Source: Salinisphaera sp. (GTDB lineage Bacteria > Pseudomonadota > Gammaproteobacteria > Nevskiales > Salinisphaeraceae). From it: a stretch of 64,000 nt of DNA. The position numbers were made by a program, and so were the translations under genes. The stretch spans positions 1-64,000 of the forward strand of contig NZ_PBYA01000032.1 in NCBI RefSeq assembly GCF_002729955.1, written 5' to 3'. Below are positions 1 through 11,454 of this stretch, piece by piece; position 1 is the stretch's first letter; every line of letters starts with the position of its first letter. The notes below the pieces were generated by a model, which was not told the DNA's origin, searched no databases, and saw nothing but the letters and a program-made list of their open reading frames with translations.

Positions 1-22
1 AATTCGATAAGCAGCTTCCTAG

Positions 23-1426
23 GTGAAAAGCATGGCTCTCGATCCGGAAATCCTGTCGCGAATACAGTTCGCGTTCGTGGTGTCGTTTCATATCCTGTTT
101 CCCGCATTCACCATCGGTCTGGCGAGCTGGCTGGCGATGTGCGAGGGCATGCACCTGTTCACCGGCCGCGATGTCTTTCGTCGGCTCTACCAGTTCTGGG
201 TGAAGATCTTCGCCGTGTCGTTCGGCATGGGCGTGGTCTCCGGCATCGTGATGAGCTTCCAGTTCGGCACCAACTGGTCGGTGTTCGCGGAAGCCACGGC
301 GCCGGTGCTCGGGCCGCTGTTCTCCTACGAGGTGCTCACCGCCTTTTTCCTGGAGGCGACCTTCCTCGGCATCATGCTGTTCGGCTGGAACAAGGTCGGC
401 CCCAGGCTGCATTTCTTCGCCACGGCCATGGTCGCGATCGGCACCATGCTTTCGGCGTTCTGGATTCTTTCCGCGAACTCCTGGATGCACACGCCCGACG
501 GTTACGAACTGCGCGACGGCATCTTCTACCCGGTGGACTGGTGGAAGATCGTGTTCAACCCGTCGTTTCCGTACCGGCTGGTGCATATGGTGCTGGCGGC
601 CTACCTGACCACCGCGTTCGTGATTCTCGGCGTCGGTGCCTGGTATCGGTTGAAGGGCACGGCCCACGAGGCCTCGCGGGTGATGCTGGTCATGGGGGTG
701 GCGTTCGTGTCGATCGTCACGCCGCTACAGATCGTCGCCGGTGATTTTCACGGCCTGAAGACGCTGGAATACCAGCCGGCGAAGATCGCGGCCATGGAAG
801 CCCACTGGGAGACCGAAGAGGGCGCGGCGCTGGCGCTGTTCGCCTGGCCGGATGCTGCCAACGAAACCAACCACTACGAGATCGCGGTGCCGAACCTGGC
901 CAGTCTCATTCTGACTCATGAGTGGAACGGCGAGCTGGTCGGTTTGAAGGACTTCCCGGAAAGTGAGCGCCCGCCGGTCGCGCCGATTTTCTTCTCGTTC
1001 CGCATAATGGTCGGGCTGGGCATTCTCATGCTCATCGCCGGCATGCTAGGCCTGTGGCTGGCGTTTCGCGGCCGGCTGTTCGATGCGCGCGCCTATCACC
1101 GCTATCTGGTGGCGATGATTCCCTCGGGCTTCATCGCGGTGCTGGCCGGCTGGATCACCACCGAGATCGGCCGCCAGCCCTATACCGTCTATGGCCTGCT
1201 GCGCACGTCGGATTCGCTGTCGCCGGTCGCAGCACCCAGTGTCGCGGCGACGCTGAGCACATTCGTGATCGTCTACGGCATTGTCTTCGGCGCCGGGCTC
1301 TACTACATCGTGCGCGTGGTGCGTACCGGGCCCGAAAAGGCGCCCGCGCATCCCGTGCCCGATCCCTATGCGACCTCGGCCCGGCCATTGTCGTACCCGA
1401 ACGAGCCGGTGGGAGAGAAGTCATGA
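23..1426 (+). CDS. cydA: cytochrome bd-type ubiquinol oxidase subunit I (cyanide-insensitive CioA-like)
   Basis: ORF with the MALDPEILSRIQFAFVVSFHILFPAFTIGLA N-terminus and other typical CydA/CioA segments; overlaps the CydB start (ATGA). Confidence 0.95.
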   Translation: MKSMALDPEILSRIQFAFVVSFHILFPAFTIGLASWLAMCEGMHLFTGRDVFRRLYQFWVKIFAVSFGMGVVSGIVMSFQFGTNWSVFAEATAPVLGPLFSYEVLTAFFLEATFLGIMLFGWNKVGPRLHFFATAMVAIGTMLSAFWILSANSWMHTPDGYELRDGIFYPVDWWKIVFNPSFPYRLVHMVLAAYLTTAFVILGVGAWYRLKGTAHEASRVMLVMGVAFVSIVTPLQIVAGDFHGLKTLEYQPAKIAAMEAHWETEEGAALALFAWPDAANETNHYEIAVPNLASLILTHEWNGELVGLKDFPESERPPVAPIFFSFRIMVGLGILMLIAGMLGLWLAFRGRLFDARAYHRYLVAMIPSGFIAVLAGWITTEIGRQPYTVYGLLRTSDSLSPVAAPSVAATLSTFVIVYGIVFGAGLYYIVRVVRTGPEKAPAHPVPDPYATSARPLSYPNEPVGEKS

Positions 1427-2430
1427 GCCTGGTCGAAATCCTGCCGCTGATCTGGTTCGGCATCATCGGCTTCGGCGTGATCATGTACGTACTGCTGGAC
1501 GGCTTCGTGCTGGGTATCGGCATCCTCTCCGGCGTAGCCTACGGCGAGGCCGAGCGCGACATCATGATGAACTCGGTCGCGCCAATCTGGGACGGCAACG
1601 AGACCTGGCTGGTGCTGGGCGGTGTGGCGCTGCTCGCGGCCTTCCCGCCGGCCTATACGGTGCTGCTGCCTGCGCTGTATCTGCCGCTGACGGCCATGCT
1701 GATCGCCCTGATCTTTCGCGGCGTGGCGTTCGAGTTCCGATTCAAGGCACGGCGCAAGTTCGGCTGGAACACGGCGTTCTTTCTCGGCTCGGTGGTGGCC
1801 ACCTTCTGTCAGGGCGTGACCCTGGGCGCGATCGTGCAAGGCATCGAGGCCGACGGCGCGCAGTATGTCGGCGGTGCCTTTGACTGGTTGTCACCGTTCA
1901 GTCTGCTTACCGGGGCCGCACTGGTCGCCGGCTACGCGCTGCTCGGGGCCACGTGGGTGGTCATGAAAACGGCGGGGCTGCTGCAGCAGCGGGCCTACGG
2001 CTGGAGCCGCATGTTGCTCACCGCCGTCATCGTGTTCATGGCGCTGGTCAGCATCTATGTGCCGTTTCTGGACGGCAACTATGCCGAGCGCTGGTTCGGC
2101 TTTCCGCATGCCTTGTTGCTTGTGCCGTTCCCGATCGCGGCGGCCGGGGTCTCCTATTTTCTGTATTGGAGCGTGATCAAACGTCACGAGTACTGGCCGT
2201 TTCTGCTCTCGCTGGCGATGTTCGTGGTCGGCTACGGCGGGCTGGCGGCGAGTTTCTGGCCGCATATCATTCCGCCGCATTTGACCATCTGGAACGCGGC
2301 CTCACCGCCGGAGACCCAGACGTTTCTGATCGTGGGCCTGGCGTTTCTGATGCCCTTCATCCTGTTCTATACGGCCTGGTCGTATTGGATCTTTCGCGGC
2401 AAGGTGGCCCGCGATATGGGCTATCACTAG
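1423..2430 (+). CDS. cydB: cytochrome bd-type ubiquinol oxidase subunit II
   Basis: ORF from ATG 1423 (MSLVEILPLIWFGIIGFGVIMYVLLDGFVLGIGIL...), CydB hallmark DGFVLGIG; the track's longer ORF start is not the real start. Confidence 0.95.
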   Translation: MSLVEILPLIWFGIIGFGVIMYVLLDGFVLGIGILSGVAYGEAERDIMMNSVAPIWDGNETWLVLGGVALLAAFPPAYTVLLPALYLPLTAMLIALIFRGVAFEFRFKARRKFGWNTAFFLGSVVATFCQGVTLGAIVQGIEADGAQYVGGAFDWLSPFSLLTGAALVAGYALLGATWVVMKTAGLLQQRAYGWSRMLLTAVIVFMALVSIYVPFLDGNYAERWFGFPHALLLVPFPIAAAGVSYFLYWSVIKRHEYWPFLLSLAMFVVGYGGLAASFWPHIIPPHLTIWNAASPPETQTFLIVGLAFLMPFILFYTAWSYWIFRGKVARDMGYH

Positions 2431-2445
2431 CTGCCGGGAGAGACG

Positions 2446-2565
2446 ATGCGCGAAACCGGACGCCGTCTGCTGTGGTTCGTGGGGCTCGGGGTCGCGAGCC
2501 TGCTGGTCTGTGCCAGCGCGGCCTTCGTCTTTCGCGAGGTGATCTTTTTCGTGCTCGAGCACTAG
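2446..2565 (+). CDS. 39-aa single-TM small protein, DUF2474/CydX-like bd-oxidase accessory subunit
   Basis: Immediately downstream of cydB: MRETGRRLLWFVGLGVASLLVCASAAFVFREVIFFVLEH, one TM segment, purine-rich RBS (ggagagacg); below the ORF-track size cutoff. Confidence 0.75.
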   Translation: MRETGRRLLWFVGLGVASLLVCASAAFVFREVIFFVLEH

Positions 2566-2916
2566 AACTACTGCCAGACTAGGAGGCCCAGCCTACTATT
2601 TCATGAGACCTAATTAGGTCCGCTATTGGCCGGATTCGGACATAACGGGCAAGTCAAAATAATGCGGTGGTTAGTCGCAGTGAGGCCAATCTTGATTACG
2701 GCGTCAACCAACGCAGGTACCTTTGAACATCAAGAGTCGCTAAAGCCTACAACGCACGAGACATATAGCTTTCAAAAATGCATGGGGTGCCATGCCAAGT
2801 AGGTTGATCGCGCCTATAGGCTGTATAAACTCCGCGTTTTCAGTTCTTTCGCATATCCCAAGCGGTCCGCTGTGCACGCTCGGGTCTGGCGGGTAGGTCG
2901 AAAACTAGCGTTTTGA

Positions 2917-3380
<464 letters not shown>

Positions 3381-3515
3381 CGATAGATACCTAATTTAGT
3401 CGCGAATTCCGTGCCGTATAGGCGACGGTTACACGAATGCGCTGACTGTCTATTTACAGCTGCGTCCGGAGCCTATAGTTGCTCATATCTTTTCAACGAC
3501 AAATTTCCTACATAC

Positions 3516-3938
3516 TCAACATGACTTAGAGCGCGACTCGTCCGCGCGGACTCCATCGGATAAATTATCTATTATCGGGCAGTCGGGCCGTTCATCACCT
3601 TGACAGTTTTCCGCAAGGTGTCGAAGTGTTTCGTGCATAGCCTGCAATGCCTCAATTTTTTCTTTTAAAGCCTCTATGTGCTCTACGGCTAGGGCTTTAA
3701 CGTCAGCGCTCGTGCGCCCGCGATCGCGCCATAAAGATAGAAGTTCATGCATTTTTTCGACTGAGAAGCCCAGATCCCGCGCTTTCTGGATGAATCTCAA
3801 GGTATAAACATCTTTTTCCGTGTAAACGCGATAACCAGAGTGCGTACGCGTGGCCTCTGGAATGAGGCCCACGCGCTCGTAATAGCGGATCATCTTAGCC
3901 GAGATGCCCGAGGCTTTCGCGGCTTGTCCTATATTCAT
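3516..3938 (-). CDS. cueR: MerR-family Cu(I)-responsive regulator CueR
   Basis: MNIGQAAKASGISAKMIRYYERVGLIPEATRTHSGYR..., C-terminal CQGDERPDCPII metal-binding loop. Confidence 0.9.
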   Translation of the reverse strand: MNIGQAAKASGISAKMIRYYERVGLIPEATRTHSGYRVYTEKDVYTLRFIQKARDLGFSVEKMHELLSLWRDRGRTSADVKALAVEHIEALKEKIEALQAMHETLRHLAENCQGDERPDCPIIDNLSDGVRADESRSKSC

Positions 3939-3970
3939 GGTCGCCTCCTAACGTGGCTCGGCGCGACGGC

Positions 3971-4981
3971 TTACGCCCGAACTGCCGCCTCCGATTCGGG
4001 CATAAAAAGCATATCGGCGTTCAGGCCGCGCTGCGTCAGCGTATCTTGCGCCGCGTCGACCATGGCGGGCGGCCCGGCGACGTAGGCTTTCCAGCCGTCG
4101 AGATCGTTCAGGTCCTCACCGATGGCGTCCGTCACCCAGCTGGTTCGCCAGCCATACATACCGCTCGCCTCGGAAAGCACTGGTGTAAGGGTTACATTAG
4201 CGTAGCGTTCACCGAAGGCTTCGAAGTGTGCTTTGAAATACATATCCCGCGGTGTGCGCACGCCGTGATAGACATGGATCGGCTGGCGCAGTCCGCGCAC
4301 GAGCGCTGTGTCCACGATCGACTTGATAGGCGTCAAGCCCGAGCCGCCGGCGATTACCACGATCGGCCCGGCATATTTCTCGCGTAGAAACGAGGCGCCG
4401 TACGGGCCGTCTACCGTCACCTCGTCGCCCAGCGAGAGTGCCATGGCCACCCGCTGGCTGGTCGCCCCGCCGCTGGTCCGGCGCACGTGAAATTCCAGCA
4501 CGCCGCTGTTGGGGCACGCGGCCATCGAGTAATCGCGGGTGGGCGCCTCAGGAAACGTGACCCGAACATACTGACCGGCGGAATACGCTAGCGGCGGGCC
4601 GTCGACCACCTCAAGAACGACGCTCTTGATATCGCGCGTTGCGTCCTCGAGCTGCGCGACCCGGCATCGCAGTGTCTGGCGCGGGTGTTCGGCGCTCTCG
4701 TCATCGCCGCCCAACCAGGCCACGCAGGCATCGGCTTGTCGTTGTGCCCGGCAGGCCAGAATCAAGCCGTTCGTCCGTTCTTCCGGCGACGGCGCGAACT
4801 TCGTGTGTTCGAGTAGTGCCACATCGCCGGGAATCAAGCGCGGCTTGCAGGCCTCGCACCGCCCGGAGCGACGGCCTTGCGGGTAATCGATGCCGGCATC
4901 CAAAGCCGTTCACAGGATGGTGTCGCCGGCCGGGACCGTGATTTCGGCGTCGGCAGATTGGATGGTGACGGTTCTCGACAT
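3971..4981 (-). pseudogene. 2Fe-2S ferredoxin / FAD-NAD(P) oxidoreductase (CDP-glucoseen reductase-like), in-frame TGA at codon 24
   Basis: From ATG 4981 reads MSRTVTIQSADAEITVPAGDTIL*TALDAGIDYPQGRRSGRCEACK...; reductase domain intact (RDYSMA, GPYG, GGSGLTPIKS). The TGA lies at 4912-4910. Confidence 0.7.
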
Positions 4982-5006
4982 GATAATCGCTCCCGATCGA
5001 TCGCGG

Positions 5007-7562
5007 TTATCGTGCCGCGGCGGCGGCTTCGGGCGCATGCTGCGGGGTTTCGTTTCCCAAGCCCATGAGCGGGGCGAACCGGCGCAGCCGCAGCGCGTTG
5101 CCCAGCACGAACACGCTGGACAGCGCCATCGCGGCTGCCGCGAAGATCGGCGATAGCAGCAGCCCGTAGAACGGGTATAGCAGGCCGGCTGCCACCGGAA
5201 TCAGGCTGGCGTTGTAAGCAAACGCCCAGAACAAGTTCTCCTTGATATTGCGGATGGTGGCCCGCGACAAGCCGATGGCGTTGGGCACGTTGCGCAAGTC
5301 GCCGGACATCAGCACCACGTCGGCGCTTTCGATCGCCACATCGGTACCCGTGCCGATAGCCAGGCCGACATCGGCCTCGGCGAGCGCCGGCGCATCGTTG
5401 ATGCCGTCGCCGACGAAGGCCAGCCGGCGGCCGCCCTCGCGCAGACGCTTGACCGCCTTGACCTTGCCATAGGGCAACACCTCGGCAATGACCTCGTCGA
5501 TCCCCAGCCGCCGGGCGATAGCCTCGGCCGTACGCTGGTTGTCGCCGGTGATCATGGCCACGCGCAGACCCAGGCGGTGCAGCGCCTCGATGGCGCTCGG
5601 CGTCGAGTCCTTGATCGGATCGGCCACGGCGATAATCGCCGCCAGGCGGCCGTCGATCGCGGCATAAAGCGGTGTCTTGCCTTCGTCGGCCAGACGGCTC
5701 GCACTCTCGGCGAAGACGGTTACATCCAGCCCGAGCTGGCGCATGAAACGGTCCGCGCCGATCCCGACGGTTCGGCCGTCGACGGCGGCCGACACGCCAT
5801 ATCCGGGGATCGCCTCGAAGTTTACGGCCTTCAGGCGCGATGCGCCGGATGCGCGCGCGGCGTCGACGATCGCCCCGGCTACCGGATGCTCGGAGTGCGC
5901 CTCGACCGCGGCGACAGTTTGCAGCACGTCGTCGCGTGCGAAGCCGTCGGCGGCCACCAGATCAGTCAATTCGGGGCGCCCCTTGGTAAGGGTGCCGGTC
6001 TTGTCGAGCGCGATGGTGTCGATATCGCGCAGGCTCTGCAGCGCCTCGCCCTTTCGGAACAGCACGCCCATCTCCGCGGCGCGGCCAGTGCCAACCATGA
6101 TCGAGGTCGGCGTGGCCAGCCCCATGGCGCACGGGCAGGCGATGATGAGCACGGCCACCGCGTTGACCAGCGCAAAGGTCAGCGCGGGCGTGGGCCCGAA
6201 AGCGAGCCACACCGCGAACGTCAACGCGGCCGCCGCGAGCACGGTCGGCACGAACACGCCCGTCACGCGATCAACCAGCGCCTGGATCGGCAGCTTGGCG
6301 CCCTGCGCGGCTTCCACCATCTTGATGATCTGCGCCAGCATGGTGTCACCGCCAACCTTGGTGGCGCGGAAACTGAAACTGCCGGTCTTGTTGATAGTGC
6401 CGCCCACGACCTCGGCCCCGGAATGCTTCTGCACCGGCACCGGTTCGCCCGTGATCATGGATTCGTCGACGTAAGACGTGCCTTCGGTCAACTCACCGTC
6501 CACCGGCACTCTCTCGCCCGGGCGCACCTGCACGATGTCGTCGACCTGAACGTCCTCGAGCGCGACCTCGACGGGCTCGCCGTCACGAATGACTCGCGCG
6601 GTTTTCGCCTGCAAGGTCATCAGACGTTTGATCGCCTCGCTGGTGCGGCCCTTGCTGAGCGCCTCCATGTAGCGCCCGATCAGGATCAGGGTCACGATCA
6701 TGGCCGAGGCCTCGTAGTAGACGTTGACCGTGCCCTGGGGCAATACACTCGGTAGGAAGGTCGCGACCAGCGAGTAGCCGTAGGCGGCACTGGTGCCCAG
6801 CATGACCAGCGAGTTCATGTCGGGCCCGCCGCGCACCAAGGCCGGCCAGCCTTTCTTGTAGAATCTCAGACCCGGGCCGAACTGCACCAGACTCGCGAGC
6901 ACGAAGAACAGATAGAATTTGCTCTGCTGGCCGAGTGTGGCCATCAGCCATTCGTGCAGGCCCACGAAGACATGACCGCCCATCTCGAGCACGAAGATCG
7001 GCAGGGTTGCCGCGCCGGCCAGCAGGATGCTGCGCTTGAGCGCGCTGATTTCCTCGGTTCGCGCCCGGGCCTGTTGATCGCCACTGGCGCTGTCCGCAAC
7101 CGCTCGGGCTGCATAGCCGGCATCGGCGACCGCGCCCGTCAGTCGATCGGCGTCGACCAGGCCGGCGACATGGCGCACCTGCGCTTTCTCGGTGGCGAGA
7201 TTTACGTGCACTGCCAACACCCCCGGCACGGCAGCCAGCGCTTTTTCGATGCGCGCCACGCAGGACGCGCAACTCATGCCTTCGATCGTCAGCTCGGTTG
7301 TCTCGTCGACGACCGTGTAACCGGCACCCTCCACAGCGTTCTGGATGGCTGTGGTGTCAGGCGCGGACGAGAAGGTGAGCTCGGCGCGCTCGGTCGCGAG
7401 GTTTACGTTCGCGGCCTCGACGTAATCGACACCGCGCAGCGCTTTTTCCACACGCCCGACACAGGACGCGCAGCTCATGCCGGCAATGCTGATGCTCAGC
7501 GTGCCACTGCTTGCGGGCGCGGCCGACACATCCCGATCATTCAACGGTTGGGTCGATGCCAT
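5007..7562 (-). CDS. copA: Cu(I)-exporting P1B-type ATPase with two N-terminal HMA domains
   Basis: GMSCASC twice, [29 protein letters not shown]. Confidence 0.97.
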   Translation of the reverse strand: MASTQPLNDRDVSAAPASSGTLSISIAGMSCASCVGRVEKALRGVDYVEAANVNLATERAELTFSSAPDTTAIQNAVEGAGYTVVDETTELTIEGMSCASCVARIEKALAAVPGVLAVHVNLATEKAQVRHVAGLVDADRLTGAVADAGYAARAVADSASGDQQARARTEEISALKRSILLAGAATLPIFVLEMGGHVFVGLHEWLMATLGQQSKFYLFFVLASLVQFGPGLRFYKKGWPALVRGGPDMNSLVMLGTSAAYGYSLVATFLPSVLPQGTVNVYYEASAMIVTLILIGRYMEALSKGRTSEAIKRLMTLQAKTARVIRDGEPVEVALEDVQVDDIVQVRPGERVPVDGELTEGTSYVDESMITGEPVPVQKHSGAEVVGGTINKTGSFSFRATKVGGDTMLAQIIKMVEAAQGAKLPIQALVDRVTGVFVPTVLAAAALTFAVWLAFGPTPALTFALVNAVAVLIIACPCAMGLATPTSIMVGTGRAAEMGVLFRKGEALQSLRDIDTIALDKTGTLTKGRPELTDLVAADGFARDDVLQTVAAVEAHSEHPVAGAIVDAARASGASRLKAVNFEAIPGYGVSAAVDGRTVGIGADRFMRQLGLDVTVFAESASRLADEGKTPLYAAIDGRLAAIIAVADPIKDSTPSAIEALHRLGLRVAMITGDNQRTAEAIARRLGIDEVIAEVLPYGKVKAVKRLREGGRRLAFVGDGINDAPALAEADVGLAIGTGTDVAIESADVVLMSGDLRNVPNAIGLSRATIRNIKENLFWAFAYNASLIPVAAGLLYPFYGLLLSPIFAAAAMALSSVFVLGNALRLRRFAPLMGLGNETPQHAPEAAAAAR

Positions 7563-7598
7563 GGTCGTTTCTCCGCTACTGGGACTGTACGTATGCGG

Positions 7599-7629
7599 AT
7601 TTTCAACCTTCCAACAATTGGAATGTCAA
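7599..7629 (-). promoter_or_regulatory. CueR-type promoter/operator of copA
   Basis: Minus strand TTGACATTCCAATTGTTGGAAGGTTGAAAAT; -35 TTGACA with a CATTCC-N7-GGAAGG dyad in an elongated spacer, closely resembling the E. coli copA CueR site. Confidence 0.8.
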
Positions 7630-8236
7630 GCGCCGGGTTTTGTTTCGTACTCGAGACGAACCCAAGAGGGTTTCAAGGGTTTTCGTCGAGCGTGTCCCAC
7701 GAATGAGCGTACAGTGGCCTGCAGCTGCATTGACGCGTTGGCTGGCATAGCATCACGAACCGTTTTTTTAAACGTTCGGTGCAAGCTGATCGTCGCTGGG
7801 GCGCTGCAGCCGCTTAAATCGGCACCCGAGGCACGCACACCCTGGCAGCGACTGGTTGCCAAGCGCGAGTCGTAACCCAGTTGTCTGAATCATCAGATCG
7901 CGTCAAAGCACCAGCGAGTGCCGGACGCTTGCATGTCGCTGATCACGGCTCGTGTCTGGCGCTTTGACCGGAGCCCATGGCACCCGCTTGACCTTACAAT
8001 GGTGGTAACGCGTAGCGTTGAGTCACTGAATATCTAATCATCGGGGCTTCGCGATGCACCACTTGTACTGGCGTTTTGGCAACGTCGGCCTTCGTTGGTC
8101 GACGGGCTGACTATCATGGATTCGGGTTTGACCGACGGGGGTGTCACGAAGCCGCAGCGACGACCTCCGCCTGGTCGCTGCGCTCCAGCGATGGAAAGTT
8201 TTGTGCACGCGCGTGCCAACGACGTCACCAAGCCCG

Positions 8237-8584
8237 AGGGTATCGACTCAGACGATCCGGCGTTCTACACAAGGTTCCACGGGTACGACAGCGCCTGCGT
8301 GACCGGCCACACGGCTCGAGGAAAAAGACCGACCCTGGATGGTGAACGCCCCCTGCGCCCCGAAGCTTGCAGTCCCGAATGTAGTGGACCGACAAGGGCC
8401 TGTTCTGGATCATCAAGAGCGGCATCAAGGGGACGGCCATGATCGGCCTGGTTCCACGCATACCGACAGAGACGTTTGCGGCGTTGCGGCATTCCTCCGG
8501 CAAGTGCCATCCATGAACCCACAGCGCCATCAGGAACTCGAGCACGGTGAAAAGACAAAGAAAGATCCCGCGGTGAACGATTGA
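8237..8584 (+). pseudogene. decayed c-type cytochrome (homologous to the cytochrome c at 27173)
   Basis: Three frames needed: YDSACVTGHTARGKRPTLDGE... (heme motif CxxCH changed to CVTGH), then DKGLFWIIKSGIKGTAM, then GSTHTDRDVCGVAAFLRQVPSMNPQRHQELEHG. Confidence 0.7.
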
Positions 8585-8655
8585 TATCGGCCTCGTTTGC
8601 CCGTTAGCAGAACCCAACTACTCGCGCCGCGCCACCGTTCTCAGCGAGGACTACC

Positions 8656-9123
8656 ATGGAAACAAAACTACCCATTCCCCCGTTCACCCTGGATGCGGCA
8701 AAGAAAAAAGTTCGGGCCGCCGAGAACGCTTGGAACACATGCGATCCGGAAAAAGTGTCCCTGGCCTATACGCCGGACAGCGTCTGGCACAACCGCTCGG
8801 ATTTTTTCGCCGGCCGCGAGGCCATCGTTCGATTTCTGACACAGAAATGGGAGCGCGAGCGCGGGTACCGGCTGATCAAGGAGCTCTGGGCCTACGGCGA
8901 GCGCCGCATCGCCGTACGGTTCCAGTACGAGTGCCAGGACGCGTCGGGTCAGTGGTTTCGCAGCTACGGCAACGAACAGTGGGAGTTCGACGACAACGGC
9001 CTGATGCGCCGCCGCGAGGCCAGCATCAACGACGTGCCGATCAAAGACGGCGATCGCCGCTTTCTTTGGCCACAAGGGCCACGCCCCGGGGGCCATCCAG
9101 GCCTGACGGACCTGGGCCTGTAG
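8656..9123 (+). CDS. DUF1348 / NTF2-like family protein
   Basis: [50 protein letters not shown]...EASINDVPI typical of DUF1348. Confidence 0.85.
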   Translation: METKLPIPPFTLDAAKKKVRAAENAWNTCDPEKVSLAYTPDSVWHNRSDFFAGREAIVRFLTQKWERERGYRLIKELWAYGERRIAVRFQYECQDASGQWFRSYGNEQWEFDDNGLMRRREASINDVPIKDGDRRFLWPQGPRPGGHPGLTDLGL

Positions 9124-9140
9124 CCGAACGTCGTCGAAAT

Positions 9141-9830
9141 ATGTATGCACGTAGCGACGATGGCATCATCGATGCTTGGTCAGACCATGCGGACTGGTGG
9201 TCGCGCCTGGTTCGTGAGCGCAGGATCGAAAGTCGCCGGCTGGTCACGGATCAGGCGGTGTTACACACCGTACTCCGTCATCATCCCGCGCACGTGCTCG
9301 ATGTGGGTTGTGGCGAGGGCTGGCTGGCGCGCCAGCTCGCCTCCGCTGGCGTAACGGTTACCGGCACTGATGCTAGTCCGACGCTTATTCGCCATGCCCG
9401 AGAACTTGGCGGCGGAGAATTCCACATCGTAGCGCACGAGACGCTCGTAAACTTCACGTGCCCAAGTCCGCCGGATGTGATCGTCTGCAATTTCTCCCTA
9501 CTCGGCGAAACGTCAGTCGAAACCGTTTTCGCCGCAGCCAGATCTCTTTTGGCCTCGAAGAGCCATTTTATCGTGCAAACACTGCACCCGGTTGCCCTAT
9601 GTGCGAGCGGCCAAACCTACGAGGACGGCTGGCGCGCGAGCGGCCAAATCGCACCGGAGCGTAACCCACTGGAAGGTGCACCTTGGTATTTCCGCACCCT
9701 GGCCAACTGGTTAAACCTGTTTCGCGACCATCAACTAAAGCTACAAGAAGTGATAGAACCGATAGACACGCGCCACAACCGACCCGCCTCAATTATATTC
9801 GTCGCAAAACCGTTGCTTTCCGATCCTTGA
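9141..9830 (+). CDS. class I SAM-dependent methyltransferase
   Basis: ATG 9141 MYARSDDGIIDAWSDHADWW...VLDVGCGEGWLARQL; the track's longer ORF includes spurious upstream sequence. Confidence 0.85.
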   Translation: MYARSDDGIIDAWSDHADWWSRLVRERRIESRRLVTDQAVLHTVLRHHPAHVLDVGCGEGWLARQLASAGVTVTGTDASPTLIRHARELGGGEFHIVAHETLVNFTCPSPPDVIVCNFSLLGETSVETVFAAARSLLASKSHFIVQTLHPVALCASGQTYEDGWRASGQIAPERNPLEGAPWYFRTLANWLNLFRDHQLKLQEVIEPIDTRHNRPASIIFVAKPLLSDP

Positions 9831-9912
9831 GCACGCTAGAGCGTATCCCCGACGGTAGGCGGCAAAATGACCGTAGGTCGAACATAGTACGACCATCAAG
9901 CTAGCGACATAC

Positions 9913-9946
9913 TTGACATTCCAACCGTGGGAACCCAGACCTTAGA
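9913..9946 (+). promoter_or_regulatory. CueR-type promoter/operator upstream of copZ
   Basis: TTGACATTCCAACCGTGGGAACCCAGACCTTAGA; the same TTGACATTCC-N7-GGAA arrangement as the copA site. Confidence 0.7.
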
Positions 9947-9973
9947 CGCCTGTCTGTAAATCGGGAGTAACAA

Positions 9974-10174
9974 ATGAAACGTTTTTCAGTTGAAGACATG
10001 TCCTGTGAACACTGCGTCGGAACGATCACTCGCGTGATCGAAGACACTGACCCGGACGCGACTGTGAGCGTCGATCTGGCAGGCAAGGTGGTTGCAATCC
10101 AGAGTACCGTAAGTAACGAGCAACTGCGTCAGGCTATGGGTTCAGCCGGTTATGAAGCTGAGCCCCTCGCTTAA
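9974..10174 (+). CDS. copZ: HMA-domain copper chaperone CopZ
   Basis: MKRFSVEDMSCEHCVGTITRVIEDTDPDATVSVDL. Confidence 0.85.
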   Translation: MKRFSVEDMSCEHCVGTITRVIEDTDPDATVSVDLAGKVVAIQSTVSNEQLRQAMGSAGYEAEPLA

Positions 10175-10438
10175 CGTGTGACCTGTTGACGCGGCGTCTC
10201 GCCCCGGCGTTTTTCCCTCCGACGTGGGGCGAGCTTTTTGCGGCGTTTCCACGAATCGATGACGTCAACGCCACAACGAATAGATAGCGCTTAGTCGTAG
10301 CCATGGCCGACGTGACGATCGAGCCACCATCAAATGGTGTTATCAATATCAATCCGAGCCGTATGCGTGACGGCCCTACCATCCGCCGGGCGTTTAGACC
10401 ACAGGCAGCGTCGTGAACACATCCGCAGGCCCAACGAT

Positions 10439-10630
10439 CAACCCGGCGATTTGTCGATCCTCGTGGATGCTTCGAAAGGCGGCAGCCAACGCGCCAACAG
10501 CAAGCCCAATAGCAATACAGCGAAATCGGTCAGCCAGACCTGTTCACCGACCCAGAGCACGAAGCCGATGCAGCGGGCCAATCCAAGCCACGAAAACACG
10601 CTCGCATGAAGTCGAGCGGGCGCAATGTCC
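10439..10630 (-). pseudogene. remnant of a membrane protein, family unknown
   Basis: Minus strand decodes a hydrophobic segment ...FSWLGLARCIGFVLWVGEQVWLTDFAVLLLGLLLARWLPPFEAS... without an intact ORF. Confidence 0.3.
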
Positions 10631-10912
10631 TCCGAATCGTGGTCTCGTAGAAGATCAGGCTGGTTCGGCAGCCTGCAGCATCAGTAGAAATGAGGGATTC
10701 CCAACAACGGACTGCATTTCGCCCCGGCGACGCATTCGGGCCGAATGAGCCCATGCTGGCAACAACTTTACAAAACTACATAGCGCGCAGTGCCTGATGA
10801 GCTACGCTTAGTATCTAATCAGGTCGGCTGCTTGCGGAGTGGCAAACGAAGGCACTTCCCCCATATCATCAAGCTCTTGATCTTTCGCGTGATCGACTCT
10901 AGTTTTAACGGC

Positions 10913-11269
10913 ATGCGCGTCCTGTTCGCTATATCTATTCTACTGGTCACATTTGCCGCTCAGGCTAGCGGACTCACGCCGCCACCTGCTTCGACTCAGT
11001 TCGCCGGGACTCATGCGCAACTCACAACCGATCGAACCTCGTCAAGCACGCTACATGCTACCAATGAGGAGCTTCATGGCAGTAGTGAGAGCCACAAGCA
11101 CCACAAGTGCGCATCTGTAGGCCATTGCGCAGCCAGCGCGATAGGCGTTAGCAGCTTCTTATTTAAAACAAACTATTACTCGTCGCAAAGCCTCGCTGCC
11201 CTTTATCGGGCCGAGGTTGGCAGCGGATTTACATCACCGCCATATCGCCCTCCCGCCGCGGCACCCTAA
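10913..11269 (+). CDS. small secreted Cys/His protein with C-terminal PPYRPP (CutF-like candidate leader protein)
   Basis: Signal peptide MRVLFAISILLVTFAAQASG; SHKHHKCASVGHC; ends FTSPPYRPPAAAP. Confidence 0.6.
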   Translation: MRVLFAISILLVTFAAQASGLTPPPASTQFAGTHAQLTTDRTSSSTLHATNEELHGSSESHKHHKCASVGHCAASAIGVSSFLFKTNYYSSQSLAALYRAEVGSGFTSPPYRPPAAAP

Positions 11270-11454
11270 TCTCAATGTAGTTACAGCGACTACACGCTGA
11301 GGCCAGTTAAGGTTCTATTTAAACCTGATTGGGCCTTGCGCTCGCGTCGCACCCGCGCTCCTATGAACGTAGTTCGTGGCCCAAAGCTATCCAGGCTGGC
11401 CAACGCACGTTACGTTCCAGCCGATAGTCTGTATAGATCATAGGAATCAGAATT

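Noticed and set aside
4904-4915. TGA codon as selenocysteine in the reductase
   Set aside because: Position aligns with a non-Cys residue of the ferredoxin domain and no convincing SECIS was seen; nonsense mutation or sequence error is simpler.
5577-6755. + strand ORF of 392 aa
   Set aside because: Antisense to copA, which has all P1B-ATPase motifs.
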